Origin: Aristolochia californica | Taxonomy: Eukaryota > Streptophyta > Magnoliopsida > Piperales > Aristolochiaceae | Length of the DNA stretch: 64,000 nt | Assembly (NCBI GenBank): GCA_029961685.1 | Contig: JARWKL010000014.1 | Location: 21,276,452-21,340,451, forward strand | Direction: 5' to 3' | Shown: piece after piece, positions 30,044-42,453 of the stretch | How positions within the stretch are numbered: the first letter of the stretch is position 1 | How the letters are laid out: the number at the start of each line of letters is the position of its first letter | The notes under the pieces: generated by a model | Told to the model about the DNA's origin: nothing | The model's database searches: none | What the model saw: only the letters and a program-made list of their open reading frames with translations | Translations under genes and position numbers: made by a program

Positions 30044-30564
30044 TTAGAATTGTTTTTGAAATAGTTCCATTGTGCCAGTTTGTCGTAACAGCACCAAATC
30101 CCCCAAGGTGTTACTGTGGGCTGGCGGTCCGAACTGGATAGTGCATAACTCCTTGAACTCTTCCCAATCCAATACCAATCTATCCAACTCTACTTGATGA
30201 AACCAGAGTTGTGCCTCATCGAGCAAGTGGAAGGTAGCCAGTCCCACCTTATCATTTTTTGATGTTCTCTGATGGGTAAAAAAAATTCGCACCTATGTAA
30301 CAAAATCAAGGGATCATCTGACTCGTTAAAAGTAGGAAAGTCAAGTTTTGTATACCTTGGTATGGTGCCTCCTCCTTGGTTGAAATTTCCAGTCTGGTCA
30401 GGAAAGGCAGTGCACCCAGTAAATTGGTCTACCCCTCTGTTGAACGAGTAGTCCTCTCCTCTTTGCTCTGGGGTTGAATTTCTTCCAACCATAATATTTC
30501 CCATCATTCCAGACAGTCTATCAATCTGGAGATTAATATTTGGAATTTGTTCCAACTTCTCCAT
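30044..30564 (-). pseudogene. G1 gag remnants
   Basis: Two overlapping frames hold gypsy gag: TIPRYTKLDFPTFNESDDPL and LHRCEFFL, then after a frameshift LDEAQLWFHQVE, LDWEEFKELC and QFGPP. The same gag occurs in G2 and H. A zinc knuckle region near 29650-29690 keeps CNYDE-like residues only. Confidence 0.82.
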
Positions 30565-30688
30565 GATTTGGGCAAACTTTCTTTCATTCTCTACTTTTTT
30601 TCTTCCTGTACCTGCTGCCCTCTGATCATCAACTCTTTTAACTCACCATTGTTGGGCTCCCCCGTGTTACCCTACTCTGATACCAAGT

Positions 30689-31078
30689 TGTTATGGTCCA
30701 TAGCCATGGATCGAGTAACTCGGCATGAGAATGATGAATCCAGCACTATAATGGGTTGTTGCTCTTGGTAAAGATGAAAAGAGCCTTCTTTCCTTAGTTG
30801 TTCTCGGTAGGATTGAAAAGGAGTTTCCTTTTCTTAACCTTCTCGGGTAAGGGATGAACTCCCTTGTTGTTCTCGACCAGGAAGGGGTTAAACCCTTTTG
30901 GTGCTCATGTCTAAGAGGGTAGGGACCCTCTTGGAAGGTTGCTACTATTCAAGTAGGGGGGATTAGGACTTCCTAACCCTACCTTCCTCGGTTAGAGGTA
31001 AAGACACCTCTTTTAGATTTTTTGCACGGATTGGGGATTGAAGAACCTCACTTCCTTACTCAGAATGAAGGAGAACAA
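30689..31078 (-). repeat. G1 5' LTR, primer-proximal part
   Basis: Plus strand TGTTATGGTCCATAGCCATG begins the LTR right after the primer-binding region. Repeated phrases such as CTTTCTTTCCTTAGTTGTTC and AAGGGTTAAACCC appear. The LTR resumes at 36200 after G2, with AACAA on both sides of G2. Confidence 0.78.
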
Positions 31079-31454
31079 TGTTAGGTTCTCACGCCATGGA
31101 TCGAGCCACCCGGCGATCTCCTCTGGCTTCCAGATTGGCTGACATAGAAGGGAATGATTTGGGGGTTTTAGAACGCCCAATGGTGTAGGAACGTGAGCTT
31201 TTGAAGGAGTTCCACCCTTAGGCCTCATTGGAGAGAGTACCTGATCTCGTTTAAACTAATTGACAAATGCTTGTCTCATCTCATTCACCTTAAGCCCTAT
31301 GTAGGGAATTAGGGAAAATGTCAAAGGTTCCATAATTACAATTAGACTCTTATTGAACTTTGAATTACAATTCAACCCCTAAGATACTGGAATACAAGTT
31401 TACTCCATCTATCTTCTCCAGTTCGCTACTCTTGATGCTATGGAGTCTATAACA
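31079..31454 (-). repeat. G2 3' LTR
   Basis: Plus-strand TGTTAGGTTCTCACGCCATG...GTCTATAACA. It is followed by TCACCCCCCTCTTGAAG, the polypurine tract on the minus strand. It matches 35816-36194 closely. Confidence 0.92.
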
Positions 31455-31469
31455 TCACCCCCCTCTTGA

Positions 31470-32629
31470 AGAAAGAGCTTATCCTAAAGTCAAAAGTAGG
31501 GTATAGAGCCTGGAAGGACTCGAGTGTCTCCCAAGAGGCTTCCACCAATTCTGTATCATTCCACTAAACGAGCACCTCCCATGAGTTGTTTACACGCCTG
31601 GCTTGAAGTATCTGTGTTGGAGTTGGCATAGACCGACCCTCTTTGAGTGGAGGCAGGGGTATGCAGTAGTGGAGAGTCTCCCTTGAACGGCTTGAGGAGG
31701 GAGACGTGGAAGACGTCATGTAGCTTGGCATCTAGTGGAAGCTTCAAGCGATAAGCCACAGTGCCAATACGATGAAGAACCTAGAATGGGCCATAAAATT
31801 TTGGAGAGAGCTTATGGTGTTTAATGCCTGCAAGAGAGAGTTGGCGGTATGGTTGAAGCTTGAGCCAAACAAAATCTCCTGGTACAAAGGAAAGGGGACG
31901 ATGCCCTTTGTCATAAGTGTGCTTTATAGTGGCTTGGGAACGCTGTAACTGAAGTCGGACCTGAGCAAGTATTTCATCTCTGTCTGCTAAAGCTTGGTCC
32001 AGTGCTGCTATTCGAGAAGACCCCGGTTCATAAGACAGTAGACATGGGGGTTCTCTTTCATAAACAACTCGAAAGGGGGTAGTACCCAGTGTGGTGTGGT
32101 AGGACGTATTATAACAATATTTCGCCCATGCTAACCAACGAACCCACTGTCGGGGAGTATCTCCCACAAAGCACCTCAAATACATCTCCAGTGTGCGGTT
32201 GACCACCTCCATTTGGCCGTCTGTCTGAGGGTGGTATGCGGACGAGAAGGCTAACTTGGAGCCGTGGAGCTTAAATAGTTCCCCTCAGAATTTACTGGTG
32301 AAGATAGCATCGTGGTCACTAGTGATGGTCTTCAGAAAGCCATGGAGCCGAACAATATGATCCATGAAGAGCTGAGCGACTTTTGTGGTTGTATAAGGAT
32401 GGTTGAGGGCCATAAAGTGTGCATATTTTGAGAACCGGTCCACCACTACAAGAATAATAGATTTCCCTGCAGAAGGAGGAAGTCCATCGATAAAATCCAT
32501 TGAGAGATTTGCCCATACCTGTGAAGGAAGGTGAAGGGGCTCGAGCAAGCTAGCAGGTTGTAAAGATTCAGATTTATTCCGCTGACAGACTTGGCATGCA
32601 GCAACATAATCAACAATGACCCTCTTCAT
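31470..32629 (-). pseudogene. G2 integrase and chromodomain
   Basis: In order: CQVCQRNK (zinc site), NLSMDFIDGLPPS, ILVVVDRFSKYAHF, TSDHDAIFTSKF, a stop or frameshift, then EVVNRTLEMYLRC, YNTSYHTTLGTTPF, the GPY/F-type KLSPKFYGPF, LHDVFHVSLLK, and a chromodomain reading VLV, stop, WNDTELVEASWETLESF. In chromoviruses this domain targets chromatin. The stop falls where a Gln is usual. Catalytic D-D are visible, and the E region lies at the break. Confidence 0.88.
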
Positions 32630-32785
32630 ACCCCTCCAATAAAACTCCCGGCTAAGGCAGAAGTATGTCTTCTGTTGGCCCTCATGTGTACTGTCATGAA
32701 AGGAGGCAATAATGTTGGGAAGGAGTGCCGAAGAAGGATGAAGATAGATGCGTCCTTTATAGAGAATGAGACCTTCCTGTAGCGT

Positions 32786-33501
32786 TCAGTTAGTGTCCTT
32801 GGAATGGTTTTCAATTTGAGCATGTAAGGCAAGGAGATCTGGATGATACTGAGTATCCTGACAAATGGAGTCCAGCAATACAGACCTGGGGTGGCTTAGT
32901 GCGTGCAGGTGTGAATCCCCCATTTCTCTGTGTGACAAGGCGTCTGCCTCCCTGTTGAGATGACCCAGTATGTATTCCACCTGAAAATTGAATCCCATTA
33001 ATTTGCTGAGCCAATGTTGTTGTGGGGAGGTAGTCAGGCGCTGCTCCAATAAGTATTTGAGGCTACAGTGGTCTGTCCGGATCACAACAGGTCTGCCCCA
33101 CAATACGGCCTCCAATGCTGAACGGCTTTGGCCAAGCCGATGAGTTCCCTTTCGTAAGTGGCTAACTTGTGATGGTGGGGAGCGAGGTGGTGACTGAAAT
33201 AAGCGATGGGGTGTCCCTGTTGCTGCAAGACTGCGCCTATGCCTCCCCCGGATTCATCACATTCAATTATGAAAACTTCTGCAAAGTTGGGCAATTGAAG
33301 AACTGGAGCTAACGCTAATGCTTGTTTCAATTGGTGAAAAGATGATTTAGCCAATTGAGACCACTGAAAGGCATGCTTCTTCAATAAATTGTGCAACGGT
33401 GCTGCCAGCTGACCATATTCTCTGATAAATTTTCTATAATACCCTGCGAGACCAAGGAATCCTTTCAAAGCTGTGACGGAGTGAGGTATGGGCCATTCCA
33501 T
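32786..33501 (-). pseudogene. G2 RNase H
   Basis: ALKGFLGLAGYYRKFI, VFIIECDESGGGIGAVL (D of the first motif present), HPIAYFSHHL, TYERELIGLAKAVQHWR, VIRTDHCSLKYLL and NREADALSH are all present. The two frames join with a frameshift near 33100. Confidence 0.9.
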
Positions 33502-33683
33502 GATAGCCTGTATCTAGCTGAAATCAGGTTTCACACCAGAGGCAGAGATCACATGCCCCAAATAAGCTACTTCGAAAGTGGCGAGGTCACACTTGGCTCT
33601 GTTGAGAAATAAATAGTGTGCTTGGAGAAGTGTGAAAACCTGTCTCAATTGTTGCAAATGTGCTTCCCAAGTTTTGCTATAAA

Positions 33684-34365
33684 CTAGTATATCGTCAAAA
33701 AAACTAAGAAATTCTTCCGTAAGAAAGGGAAAAATACATCGTTCATAAGCGCTAGAAAGGTGGACGGGGCGTTGGATAGCCCAAAGGGCACCAAGAACTC
33801 GTAGTGACCATGGTGGGTGTGAAATGTAGTTTTTTCAACATCCTCCGAGTGAACCCGAATCTTATGGTACCCAGATTTCAAGTTCAGCTTGGTAAATAAT
33901 TGATATCCATGTAGCTCGTCTAATAATTCATCTACCACCGGAATTGGAAATTTATCTTTGATGGTGTGAGCATTGAGTTCACGGTAATACACACAAAAGC
34001 ACCAAGAGTTATCTGACTTTTTCACCAGCAATACCAAGGACGAGAAGGGAGAATGGCTAGGCTGAATAATACCCTATTGGAGCATTTGTTAACATTACCT
34101 TTCTATCTCATCTTTTTTTCACATGTGGATAGCGGTAGGGACGCACTACCACTGGTTTTGTGCCCATCTTCAAACGAATTATGTGATCACAAGCTCGTAT
34201 AGGAGGGAGTGTTGTAGGGTCCTTAAACAAATCAACATATTCTGCCAGCAATGAAGCTAAGTGACCCCGCTCTGAAGGACCCATTAAAAGTGTCTGGATG
34301 GTGTATGGTTGTTGGGCATTAGTCCCCTGGAGGGTGAGCTGATGGCGGTCCTGTGTAAAACTCAT
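33684..34365 (-). pseudogene. G2 reverse transcriptase
   Basis: DPTTLPPIRACDHIIRLK, then [69 protein letters not shown]. Just after, a one-base shift in a T run breaks the frame, but FFDDILVYS is still readable in the next frame, so the catalytic motif survives in DNA only. Confidence 0.9.
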
Positions 34366-34383
34366 GATAAGGGATTGGAAATC

Positions 34384-35882
34384 TCATAAGATCGAACCCA
34401 ATCGTTGTAGCCATTTAATGCCCAACACCAGGTCAAAACTAGCCAGTGGTATGACCAAAAAATCCGCCACAAAGGAGTGACCCTCAATAGTAAAGGGCAC
34501 TGCTGAACAGAAGCCGGCAGTGGTGACCTTGTCCCCATTAGCCACTGAAACTGATATTCCTGAATTCAGCTGGAGGGATAAACCCAACTATTGTGTTGCA
34601 TGTCTGTTGATAAAATTATGGGTGCTGCCTGAGTCCACCAGTGCTAGCAGAATAAGATGATTGATGGTGGCATGGACCTGCATGGTGTTGTGCAGACCTG
34701 TCATTGCATGGAGGGAGATAGATGGTTCCTCCTCCTCAGTTTGATCCACATCCTCTGGAAAGTCACCCTCTTCTGGATCTTCTATTTCAACCCAAAAAAG
34801 TCGTTTGCATTGATGGCCCCTTATGTATTTTTCATCACAATTGAAACATAGTCCCTGGGCCCTTCTCTGATCAATTTCTGTTTTAGTAAGACATTTGATA
34901 AATCCCGGTGGTGGTGGTGGGGTTGGTGGTGGTGGGGCAGAGGTGGTGTGGGGGTGGGGCTGTGGGGGAGTGGGGGAGAGGGGGAGTGGGAAAAGGGGCA
35001 TTGGAATGTGGGCGAGGTTGCCATGGGGTACGTTTGTTTAATGAATCTCGGAAGAGGTGCTGCTTGGTGTCCAATGCTCTTGCTAAATTTATGGCGTGGG
35101 CTAGGGAGGGTGGAGCTTCCAATTCCACCTCTAGGCGAAGTGGTTCCACAAGGCCAATAGTGAACAGACTGACATAAAGTTCAGGGCGCACCAAATGGCT
35201 TGCACGGGCAACCTTTTCCTGGAACAATTTCTGATATTGTTCTATAGTTCCAAGCTGCTTTAAGTTAACCAAATCACCAACTGGGTTGCTACGAAGCGGA
35301 GGACCAAACCGTATCTTGCATCTCCTTGAAAGATTCCCAATCATAGACCACAAACTCAGTTTTTAATTGATGAAATAAGCGCTTCATCGAGCATGTGGAA
35401 GGCAGCTAATTGAACTTTGCCCTCGGCAAAGTTCCTTGATTGGAAAATAAATGATCACACCTGTGTAACCAAATCAAAGGGTCGAAAGACCCATCATACG
35501 TTGGAAAATCAAGCTTTGTGTACCTGGGCATGGTAGGAGGTGCTGGATTGACGCCCCCATGAGGTGGAGGTGTTTGGCGCAGGGGAGGAGGTGGTGGCGG
35601 GGGCTGAGGTTGGGTATGGTCTGTCGTACGTGATGAAGAAGCCATCTGGGTGGAAAGCTAAGCAAAGCCCTCCTCCACTCGGGACATCAACATCTGGAAT
35701 TTTCCATCAAGGCCATTGATTTGAGATTGTAGATCAGCATGGTTCTCTTCCACAAAATGCCGAATTTCTGCAAGGGAAGAGGAATCGCCTATGGTGGTCC
35801 TGTCTGATACCTCGATGTTAGGTTCTCGCGCCATGGATCGAGTCACCCGGCAATCTCCTCTAGCTTCCAGATTGGCTAACAC
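34384..35882 (-). pseudogene. G2 gag and protease
   Basis: The first frame starts inside the LTR (35882) and reads through the primer-binding region: CRVTRSMAREPN, then IEVSDRTTIGDSSS. After a stop: MPRYTKLDFPTYDGSFDPL, WLHRCDHLFS, IRFGPPLRSNPVGDLV, QEKVARASHLVRPELYVSLF, a Pro-rich linker, zinc knuckle CFNCDEKYIRGHQC, and protease LALVDSGSTHNFI with D-S-G intact, then ISVANGDKV and FDLVLGIKWLQ. Three frame breaks prevent a single product. Confidence 0.88.
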
Positions 35883-36194
35883 AAAAGGGAATGATTTGGG
35901 GGTTTTAGAACACCCAATGGTGTAGGAACGTGAACTTTTGAAGGAGCTCCACCCTTAGGCCTCGCTGGAGAGAGTACTTGATCTCGTTTAAACTAATTGA
36001 CAAATGCTTGTCTCATCTCATTCACCTGACGCTCTATATAGGGAATTAGGGAAAACGTCAAAGGTTCCATAATTACAATTAGACCATTATTGAACTTTTA
36101 ATTACAATTAAACCCCTAAGATACTGAAATACAAGTTTACTCTATCTATCCTCTTCTCCGGTTTGCCACTCTTGATGCTATGGAGTCCATAACA
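35816..36194 (-). repeat. G2 5' LTR
   Basis: TGTTAGGTTCTCGCGCC...GTCCATAACA on the plus strand, 379 bp. The minus-strand end contains ATG and a frame through CRVTRSMAR into the internal region. Confidence 0.92.
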
Positions 36195-36199
36195 AACAA

Positions 36200-36650
36200 C
36201 TGCCTCTTGCTGTTGTGAATGTGGGAGAGGTTATAGCCTCAATTTGAACTCAGGAAAATGTAATTCAATTCCTTTCCCTTGGCTTAGATAATATCAATGC
36301 AAACCAGAATTCAAAGAGAGAAAGAATAAACCCAAATTCAAGAGAGAACTATACCTGGAGCTGGTCAAGGAGACCTCCCAACCCTAGAGCTCGTCAAGAA
36401 GAACTCCAAACCCTGTTTAACCTAATTCAATACTTGCCTTCTTTCTATTTCTCTACCCTCTAAATAGGGTTTGACGTCATTAGAGTTTTAGGGCTTAAAT
36501 TGACAATTATGCCCCTTGCGTCCTGGATCATTACATAATTAATGAAAAAAATACTTAAAGCAATATAAAATATGAAATTTAAAAGTAATAAACTCAGTGG
36601 GTCATTGCCATCTCCTTTGGGTGACTCGGTGTGCTATTGAGTCTTTAACA
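36200..36650 (-). repeat. G1 5' LTR, distal part
   Basis: Continues the G1 LTR past G2 to GAGTCTTTAACA (36650). The minus-strand start is TGTTAAAGACTCAATAGCACACCGAGTCACCC in pieces, like the H LTR start. Plus-strand ACCCTCTAAATAGGGTTTGA is near 36465. Confidence 0.78.
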
Positions 36651-37274
36651 CATGGCTTAGAGTGATTTTACTCTCACTTATCTTATGCCAACTGGGCCTC
36701 ATGGAATAGAGCATCAGTGTGAGGGGAAGTGTTGAAAGATATGGAGGACTACCAATTTTACGAGAAGATCATATACATCATTTGCAGCAAACTGAGAGTT
36801 CATGGTGTTCTCTTACCCCCAGATTGAGGGGGAGTGTTGGAAGATGGGCCCAAGCCCACACGACCAAGGAAGGTCCACATATCCAAGTGTGTTCGAAGAT
36901 GGGCCCAAGCCCATAAGACCAAGGAAGACCCACATATCCAAGAGTTTTGGAAGATGGGCCCAAGCTTATAAGATATGGGATCCACCATGATCACGTGAGG
37001 TGGCATAAGAAGTCTAACAGAACCACAATTATTATGGAAGCAGGTGTCACAAAAGAGTTTCAGTTTAAATGTGTTTTAGTCATGTTAGTCTTCTATTTAT
37101 ATTGGGTTATTTAATTATGCTAGGACTTATCTTTAAGTGTTACAGTTTGGGTGTAATTGGGACAAAGGTAGTTGAATTATAATTGGACTCTACTACCCTC
37201 TATTATAAATAGAGGTTTGCGTGCTCTAATTACAATAAGTCAATAAAGTATTTATCTATTCTATAAATTCAACA
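36651..37274 (+). mobile_element. Second copy of the F1a 3' end (polypurine tract and LTR)
   Basis: Internal F1 DNA leads to GATTGAGGGGGAG and the LTR 36835-37274. The LTR has three 55-bp U3 repeats and TATAAATA near 37203. It is followed by ATTCACAAGAC, the same odd junction as at 14150/14151. Left side is cut by G1. Confidence 0.85.
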
Positions 37275-37304
37275 ATTCACAAGACGGCGATAAAAGACCC
37301 ACAG

Positions 37305-37572
<268 letters not shown>

Positions 37573-39884
37573 GTCTCAATGGGCTTAAAACACCCAACCA
37601 TGATGGACTTAAACTCCCAACAGAAGCAACACGCAAAAGGTTGGACCAAAGATGTATTTGAGAGTCAAATAAAGGATGGTAGGAGAGAGGCTGCCAAATA
37701 ACTAATGGGTGATGGGTAAAGAGTAAGATATGATGCTGAGACCACCACTTCTTCAATAATAATGTCTCAACTAAAGAGACATGATAACTACAGCTGAAAT
37801 GGGCTTGCGTCCATATAACAAGAACCAAAATAATAAAAATCTTTATAAAGGACTCATGAAATAATTCGATGCGAGTATGTGCACCAAATAATATGTTGAC
37901 CAAGGAATATGTTGTGAATACCTCAAAATAATAATCCAACCGGAGAAATAGAATGGAGTTGCGCCAAGTCAAATAGTAGACTAATATAGCCGAGTCGTGG
38001 AAAAAATGTATAAAACTTGGGCCCGGACACGTATACCAAGGTAGAAAATAAGTGAACTGACTTGAGTTAACTCGGTAAGGAACAGAACCAGTACACGATC
38101 CTCGGGTCTCTAGGTCGCTGAGTTGACTTGGGCAGGTCCAGTCCGAGACTCTTCAGGCATTGAACCGGCGCTCAACAAAATCAGTTTCCTAACTTAGGAA
38201 ATCTGATTTTTTATCGTCATCCTCCCCGCGATTGTGGAGTCATCTTCCCTGCTTCCGAACAGAGAGAAAAAGCAACAGCATAAGGTCAGCCCGAGACTCA
38301 GGCAGAAGATTGTAATCTCGCTACCTATCTTGGAGAGATTTAAATTCAGACGCAGCGTGTCCTTCTTCCCGTGGCACCAAACAGCTCCGTAAACCAGTCG
38401 AAGAAAGGAATGGATAGTAACACACTGACGGGATGAAATCCCGTCAATTTGACCGAGATAGTTCCGGCTTGCCAGCGGAGAAGCAATTCCAACAAATATC
38501 CATAAACAACAATGAAGATTAAGGGAGTTTCCAAAACCAGTAGAGGGATTGAAATTTTTACGGCTATCAGATAGCGACAAAAATAAACTTCTGATTAGAT
38601 TTCTTGAATGATATTACGAAGATAGTAGAGAATCTTGGGTCGACTGGGTGAACAACTTTGTTTTTTATTCTTCCTACACTCCAGCATATGACTTTCCAAG
38701 ATAAACAACTTCAGTGTATAACAACTGGCTAGATCCTTGATTCAGGCTGATGAGTATAGCCAGATAAGTCACGAGATTAACTTGGAATGAATCCAACAGC
38801 CAGGCTAGATGAGAGTAGATTGTGATCCTTCCAAATTGGTTTCAGACCTCGGATGGAAACATAAAAACTTACCACTAGGAGACTGGCACCTTGGACTCAC
38901 TGAATTACTGTTAACTGCTTGGAAGGACGACAGAGCTTTCAAAAATATATGGATGCCTTTAATTCAGCTTAATATGAAGAGCTGCAGACAACAACGAAAA
39001 CTTTTCTGGATGTTGGCTGGTTACTAGAACAAAGATACGAGATCACGTTTAATTCTTCCAATGCAAATATGTATTTAAATATAAATCAGATTGACACGAA
39101 ACTTTCTCCTTTTGAAAGTAGACTTAAATATCTTTCATCCAAGTATAACTTCTCTTCATAAAATATACTTCTATTGAAATATATAATATAATAGTTTTGG
39201 TTTCCGTAATTTGGCCGAACTAAGTACTCATTCTCCTTTTGCTAGTATGACTATTGACTCTTCTAAGATCAATATCTCCATATAAAAAACTCAAATAGAG
39301 AATTGGTCGAATAGGTAAGAAAATAGACTTACAGTTCTTTCTTGTGATATATAATTATCCATATAAAGTCTTGTTCTTGATAGCATAAAATAGCTCAGAA
39401 GCTGAAACTTTCTGCTGCTACTCGGACCTCTTTTTGCAATTTTACCTTTGATGTTTCAAATATCTATTTCTCTTTGTAGATAACTCCGATTGGAAAATAT
39501 CATTTTTTCTTGAAAATTAGACTTGAATATATTTCCGTTAATATATAATTTTTAATATGAAAAGCTCAGTATAGAGGTCTAAACGTAAAACAAATAGTAA
39601 GTATATGGACTAAAAAAAAAAGATAAATACGAACCTAAACTGCTAGAGATAATAAATCAGAAAAAGATCACATTACCTCTGTGAGTTAACCAAGTCAACT
39701 CACAGAACCTGATCTAATATCATGTTGAAATTATGAAAAAGAGAAATACTTCATTGACTTGTTATAATCAAAATACATGAACCTTTATTTATAATAGAGG
39801 AAGGTAGTAGAGTCCAATTACAATCAAACACCTTTAAACTGAAATTCTTCTGTGAGACCTCCTTCCATAATAAATGTAGTTCTG

Positions 39885-40765
39885 TGTTGTGGACTCAATA
39901 GCACACCGAGTCACACAAAGAAGAAGACAACAACAACTCACTCAATAGGATTTAATTCTTATAATTCTTTGAGTAGGATTTATTTCTTATATTGTTTTAA
40001 GTAGGAGTTATTTCTAATTACTTTATATGTAAGGGCATTATGGGGAATTATTGTAACCCTAACCCTAAAACTCCCTATTTAAGGGATAGGTATGAATGAA
40101 ATAGGTAAGCTTTGAGATTTTAAAATAACCTAGTCTAAATAGGTTGAGATCACCTCTTGATCTCGAGTTTAGGGTTTACTCCAAAAATCCAACCTATCCT
40201 TCACCCTCCATTGCCATCCATCTTCACCCAAATTCATCCACCATCATCCCTACTAAGAAAAAGAGTTTCCTTCCCCTTTTCCAAGCCCAAAGAGGAGGTC
40301 TATCCTCCCTCTTGGCAGCAGTAGCAAGAGAGGCCGAATTCCTCCCTTACCAAGCAACAAAGTGAGGATTTTTATCCTCAAATCTTGAGCAAATCCTGGT
40401 GCAACATGGGAGTTGATCATAGCATCAAAGAAGAGGTACTAATCTATCTCAAACTCGTGTTTCAAGTTATTTAAGAAAGAGGGATTGCATTCTTAGCTAG
40501 AGCAGCAACAAAGAGGGCCAAACCCTCTTTGCCGTGACCAAAAAAAGAGAGCACCTTGCTCTAGCAAGGTCAGCATTGCTGTGGGGTCTTCTACCTAGCA
40601 CAACAACTCGGTAGGACCCTCAAAAGAGGATCTTTCCTCCTGGCCAAGCACTGGTTAAGGAGAAATACTCATACACAGACCCTTGACGTGAAGTGAGTAA
40701 ATTCTGAGTGCTGGATTCACAAATCCCACGCCGTGTTACTCGATCCATGACCCGGGACCGTAACA
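39885..40765 (+). repeat. Solo gypsy LTR (same family as H)
   Basis: TGTTGTGGACTCAATAGCAC...GGACCGTAACA, 881 bp, with perfect TTCTG duplications at 39880-39884 and 40766-40770. It matches the H 5' LTR (58283-59172) from end to end with some indels. It has AACCCTAACCCTAAA near 40055 and CCTATTTAAGGG. The end reads RRVTRSMTRDRN. Both an LTR-LTR recombination and the single insertion are recorded in it. Confidence 0.94.
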
Positions 40766-40997
40766 TTCTGTAAGACTTCTTATTGTGTAAGACTCATAAT
40801 GCCACCTCTCATGATCATGGTGGGTCCCACCAGCTCATGTGATCATGATGGGTCTATATCTTATGGGTTTAGGCCCATCTTCCAACACACTTGGGTATGT
40901 GGACCTTCCTTGGTCTTATGAGTTTGGGTCCATCTTCCAATATACTTGGATATGTGGGTCTTTCTTGGTCGTGTGGGCTTGGACCCATCTTCCAACA

Positions 40998-42453
40998 GAC
41001 TCGATGCCACCCCTACCCACAAGTCCCCAATCTTTCATAGAGTCTCCTCTCTTTCATAGAGTTTCCCACTTCCCCCAATTACCTAAATGAGTTCCCAACT
41101 TTTATAGAGGGTCTTTCTGTCCTATGCAAGTGTATACTTACTAAATATAGTCCCCTTGTATTATCAAAAGTGTGTACTCCCTTTATTGAAACAAAAGTAA
41201 ATTATCTCATTTGGGTTACATCACAATCTAAATAGATGAGCATCCTATTATTAGACGAAACAAAGGATAAGAAGGGAGGGTTCGAGATTAAAATATCACC
41301 AATATTAACCTTATTTCTCCATAAGGTTATGCCTCAATTTCTTACCAACATAAGCAACTACTATTTTAGTATATTAGTAAATAATTTTCAATTTTCTCAT
41401 TTATCTAATTAAATAGTAGAGCTACCCTAAATGGCCAGATTTTGCATCCAACGATTAATAAATAACTGGACTTAAATAGTCTTAAAAAGGATAATTTTTT
41501 TGCTCAACACTTAAAGGTCATATTCGTTACTTATTTCAAAGTTGGTGGATTTTGGATTTCAATCCAATTTCATCCCAAGGTTGATTTGCAACTCTATACC
41601 AATATTTTAAAAGTAATTAGTGGGCAAGTACAAAGTCCAAAGTCCAAGGTCGAGATTTGTCGTTAGTTAAATTGTACGTTTTTCTAGAGAGAGAAACTAA
41701 AAAGAGTCTTTTAGAGAGAGAAACAAGAAAGAGTCCAAGTCCCCCCTTTCAGGTTTAGGTTTGTAGAGAGAGAAAGTGGCGAAGAAAACGAAGATGAATT
41801 GTCGGGTCAGAGGTTGGGGTTAGAAATTCGGAAAGTGTAAGAAGGTTGGTGTCTGTTTGGGCACTTTCTCTAACAACCTCTCGCGAGCCCCGACAAAAAA
41901 ACGGCTGCTGGGGCTGTATGACTGGATGAGTGGGACCCACGAAAGAAGTGACTCGAGAATCGAGAGGCTTTAGGTGAGAATCACCCCCACTTACTCCGCC
42001 TCCCAATACAGACTTTCGGCAAACTTCCGACGGCTAAGATCGCTTTGGAAGTTGAACAATGTGGGGACGTGGAATGCATCCTTTTAACGAACATGACTGG
42101 TACGACGTTCTTTCGTCGGCTATTCACAACTTCCAACTTCACAGTAGAAAGTTCGCGAGTCTTTGACAATGAAAAGAACTTTTATCATAACGACGTCCAG
42201 ACACGAACTGTGATTACGTCTTAACGTGAGAAGACCGTTAGAAACATGGTTAAACATGGTTTTCTCTTTCCAACTCCGATTCAATTTGGTTACCTTAGAA
42301 ATCTTCGTCAAAGTCGGAAACCCCACACGTCTCTCTTCTTGGCCGATATGGGTTGCATAACTTAACTTTTAAGTTATAGTCTGAAATAGAGCATAAAAAA
42401 ATTTTAAAATTAAAAATTTCTAAAAATTATTTTATTTTATTTATTTTAAATAT
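40998..42453. other. Intergenic, no feature recognised
   Basis: The first 115 bp are the block flank shared with 28559-28696. The rest has a small repeat of TTAGAGAGAGAAAC(A/T)A near 41685 and 41715, and a GC-richer stretch 41750-42340 with short minus-strand frames that I cannot assign. Confidence 0.5.

Larger units (their letters stand above)
31079..36194 (-). mobile_element. G2: Ty3/gypsy chromovirus-like element with both LTRs, inside the G1 LTR
   Basis: LTRs 31079-31454 and 35816-36194, with perfect AACAA duplications at 31074-31078 and 36195-36199. Order on the minus strand is gag, protease, RT, RNase H, integrase, chromodomain, the gypsy order. The region is full-length (5116 bp) but carries several stops and frameshifts, so it is dead. 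The primer-binding site is degraded (plus-strand TGTCTGATACC). Confidence 0.94.
28697..36650 (-). mobile_element. G1: truncated Ty3/gypsy element, its 5' LTR split by G2
   Basis: Minus-strand order: 5' LTR (36650-36200 and 31078-30689, interrupted by G2), primer-binding site (30685-30674, ACTCTGATACCA on the plus strand), gag, protease, and the start of RT, ending at about 28697. The rest of pol and the 3' LTR are absent. The protein remnants and LTR edge are closest to H (58283-62205) and the solo LTR at 39885. Confidence 0.82.

Noticed and set aside
41755..42326. Overlapping minus-strand frames of 62-83 codons
   Set aside because: They do not join into one product and show no known motif.
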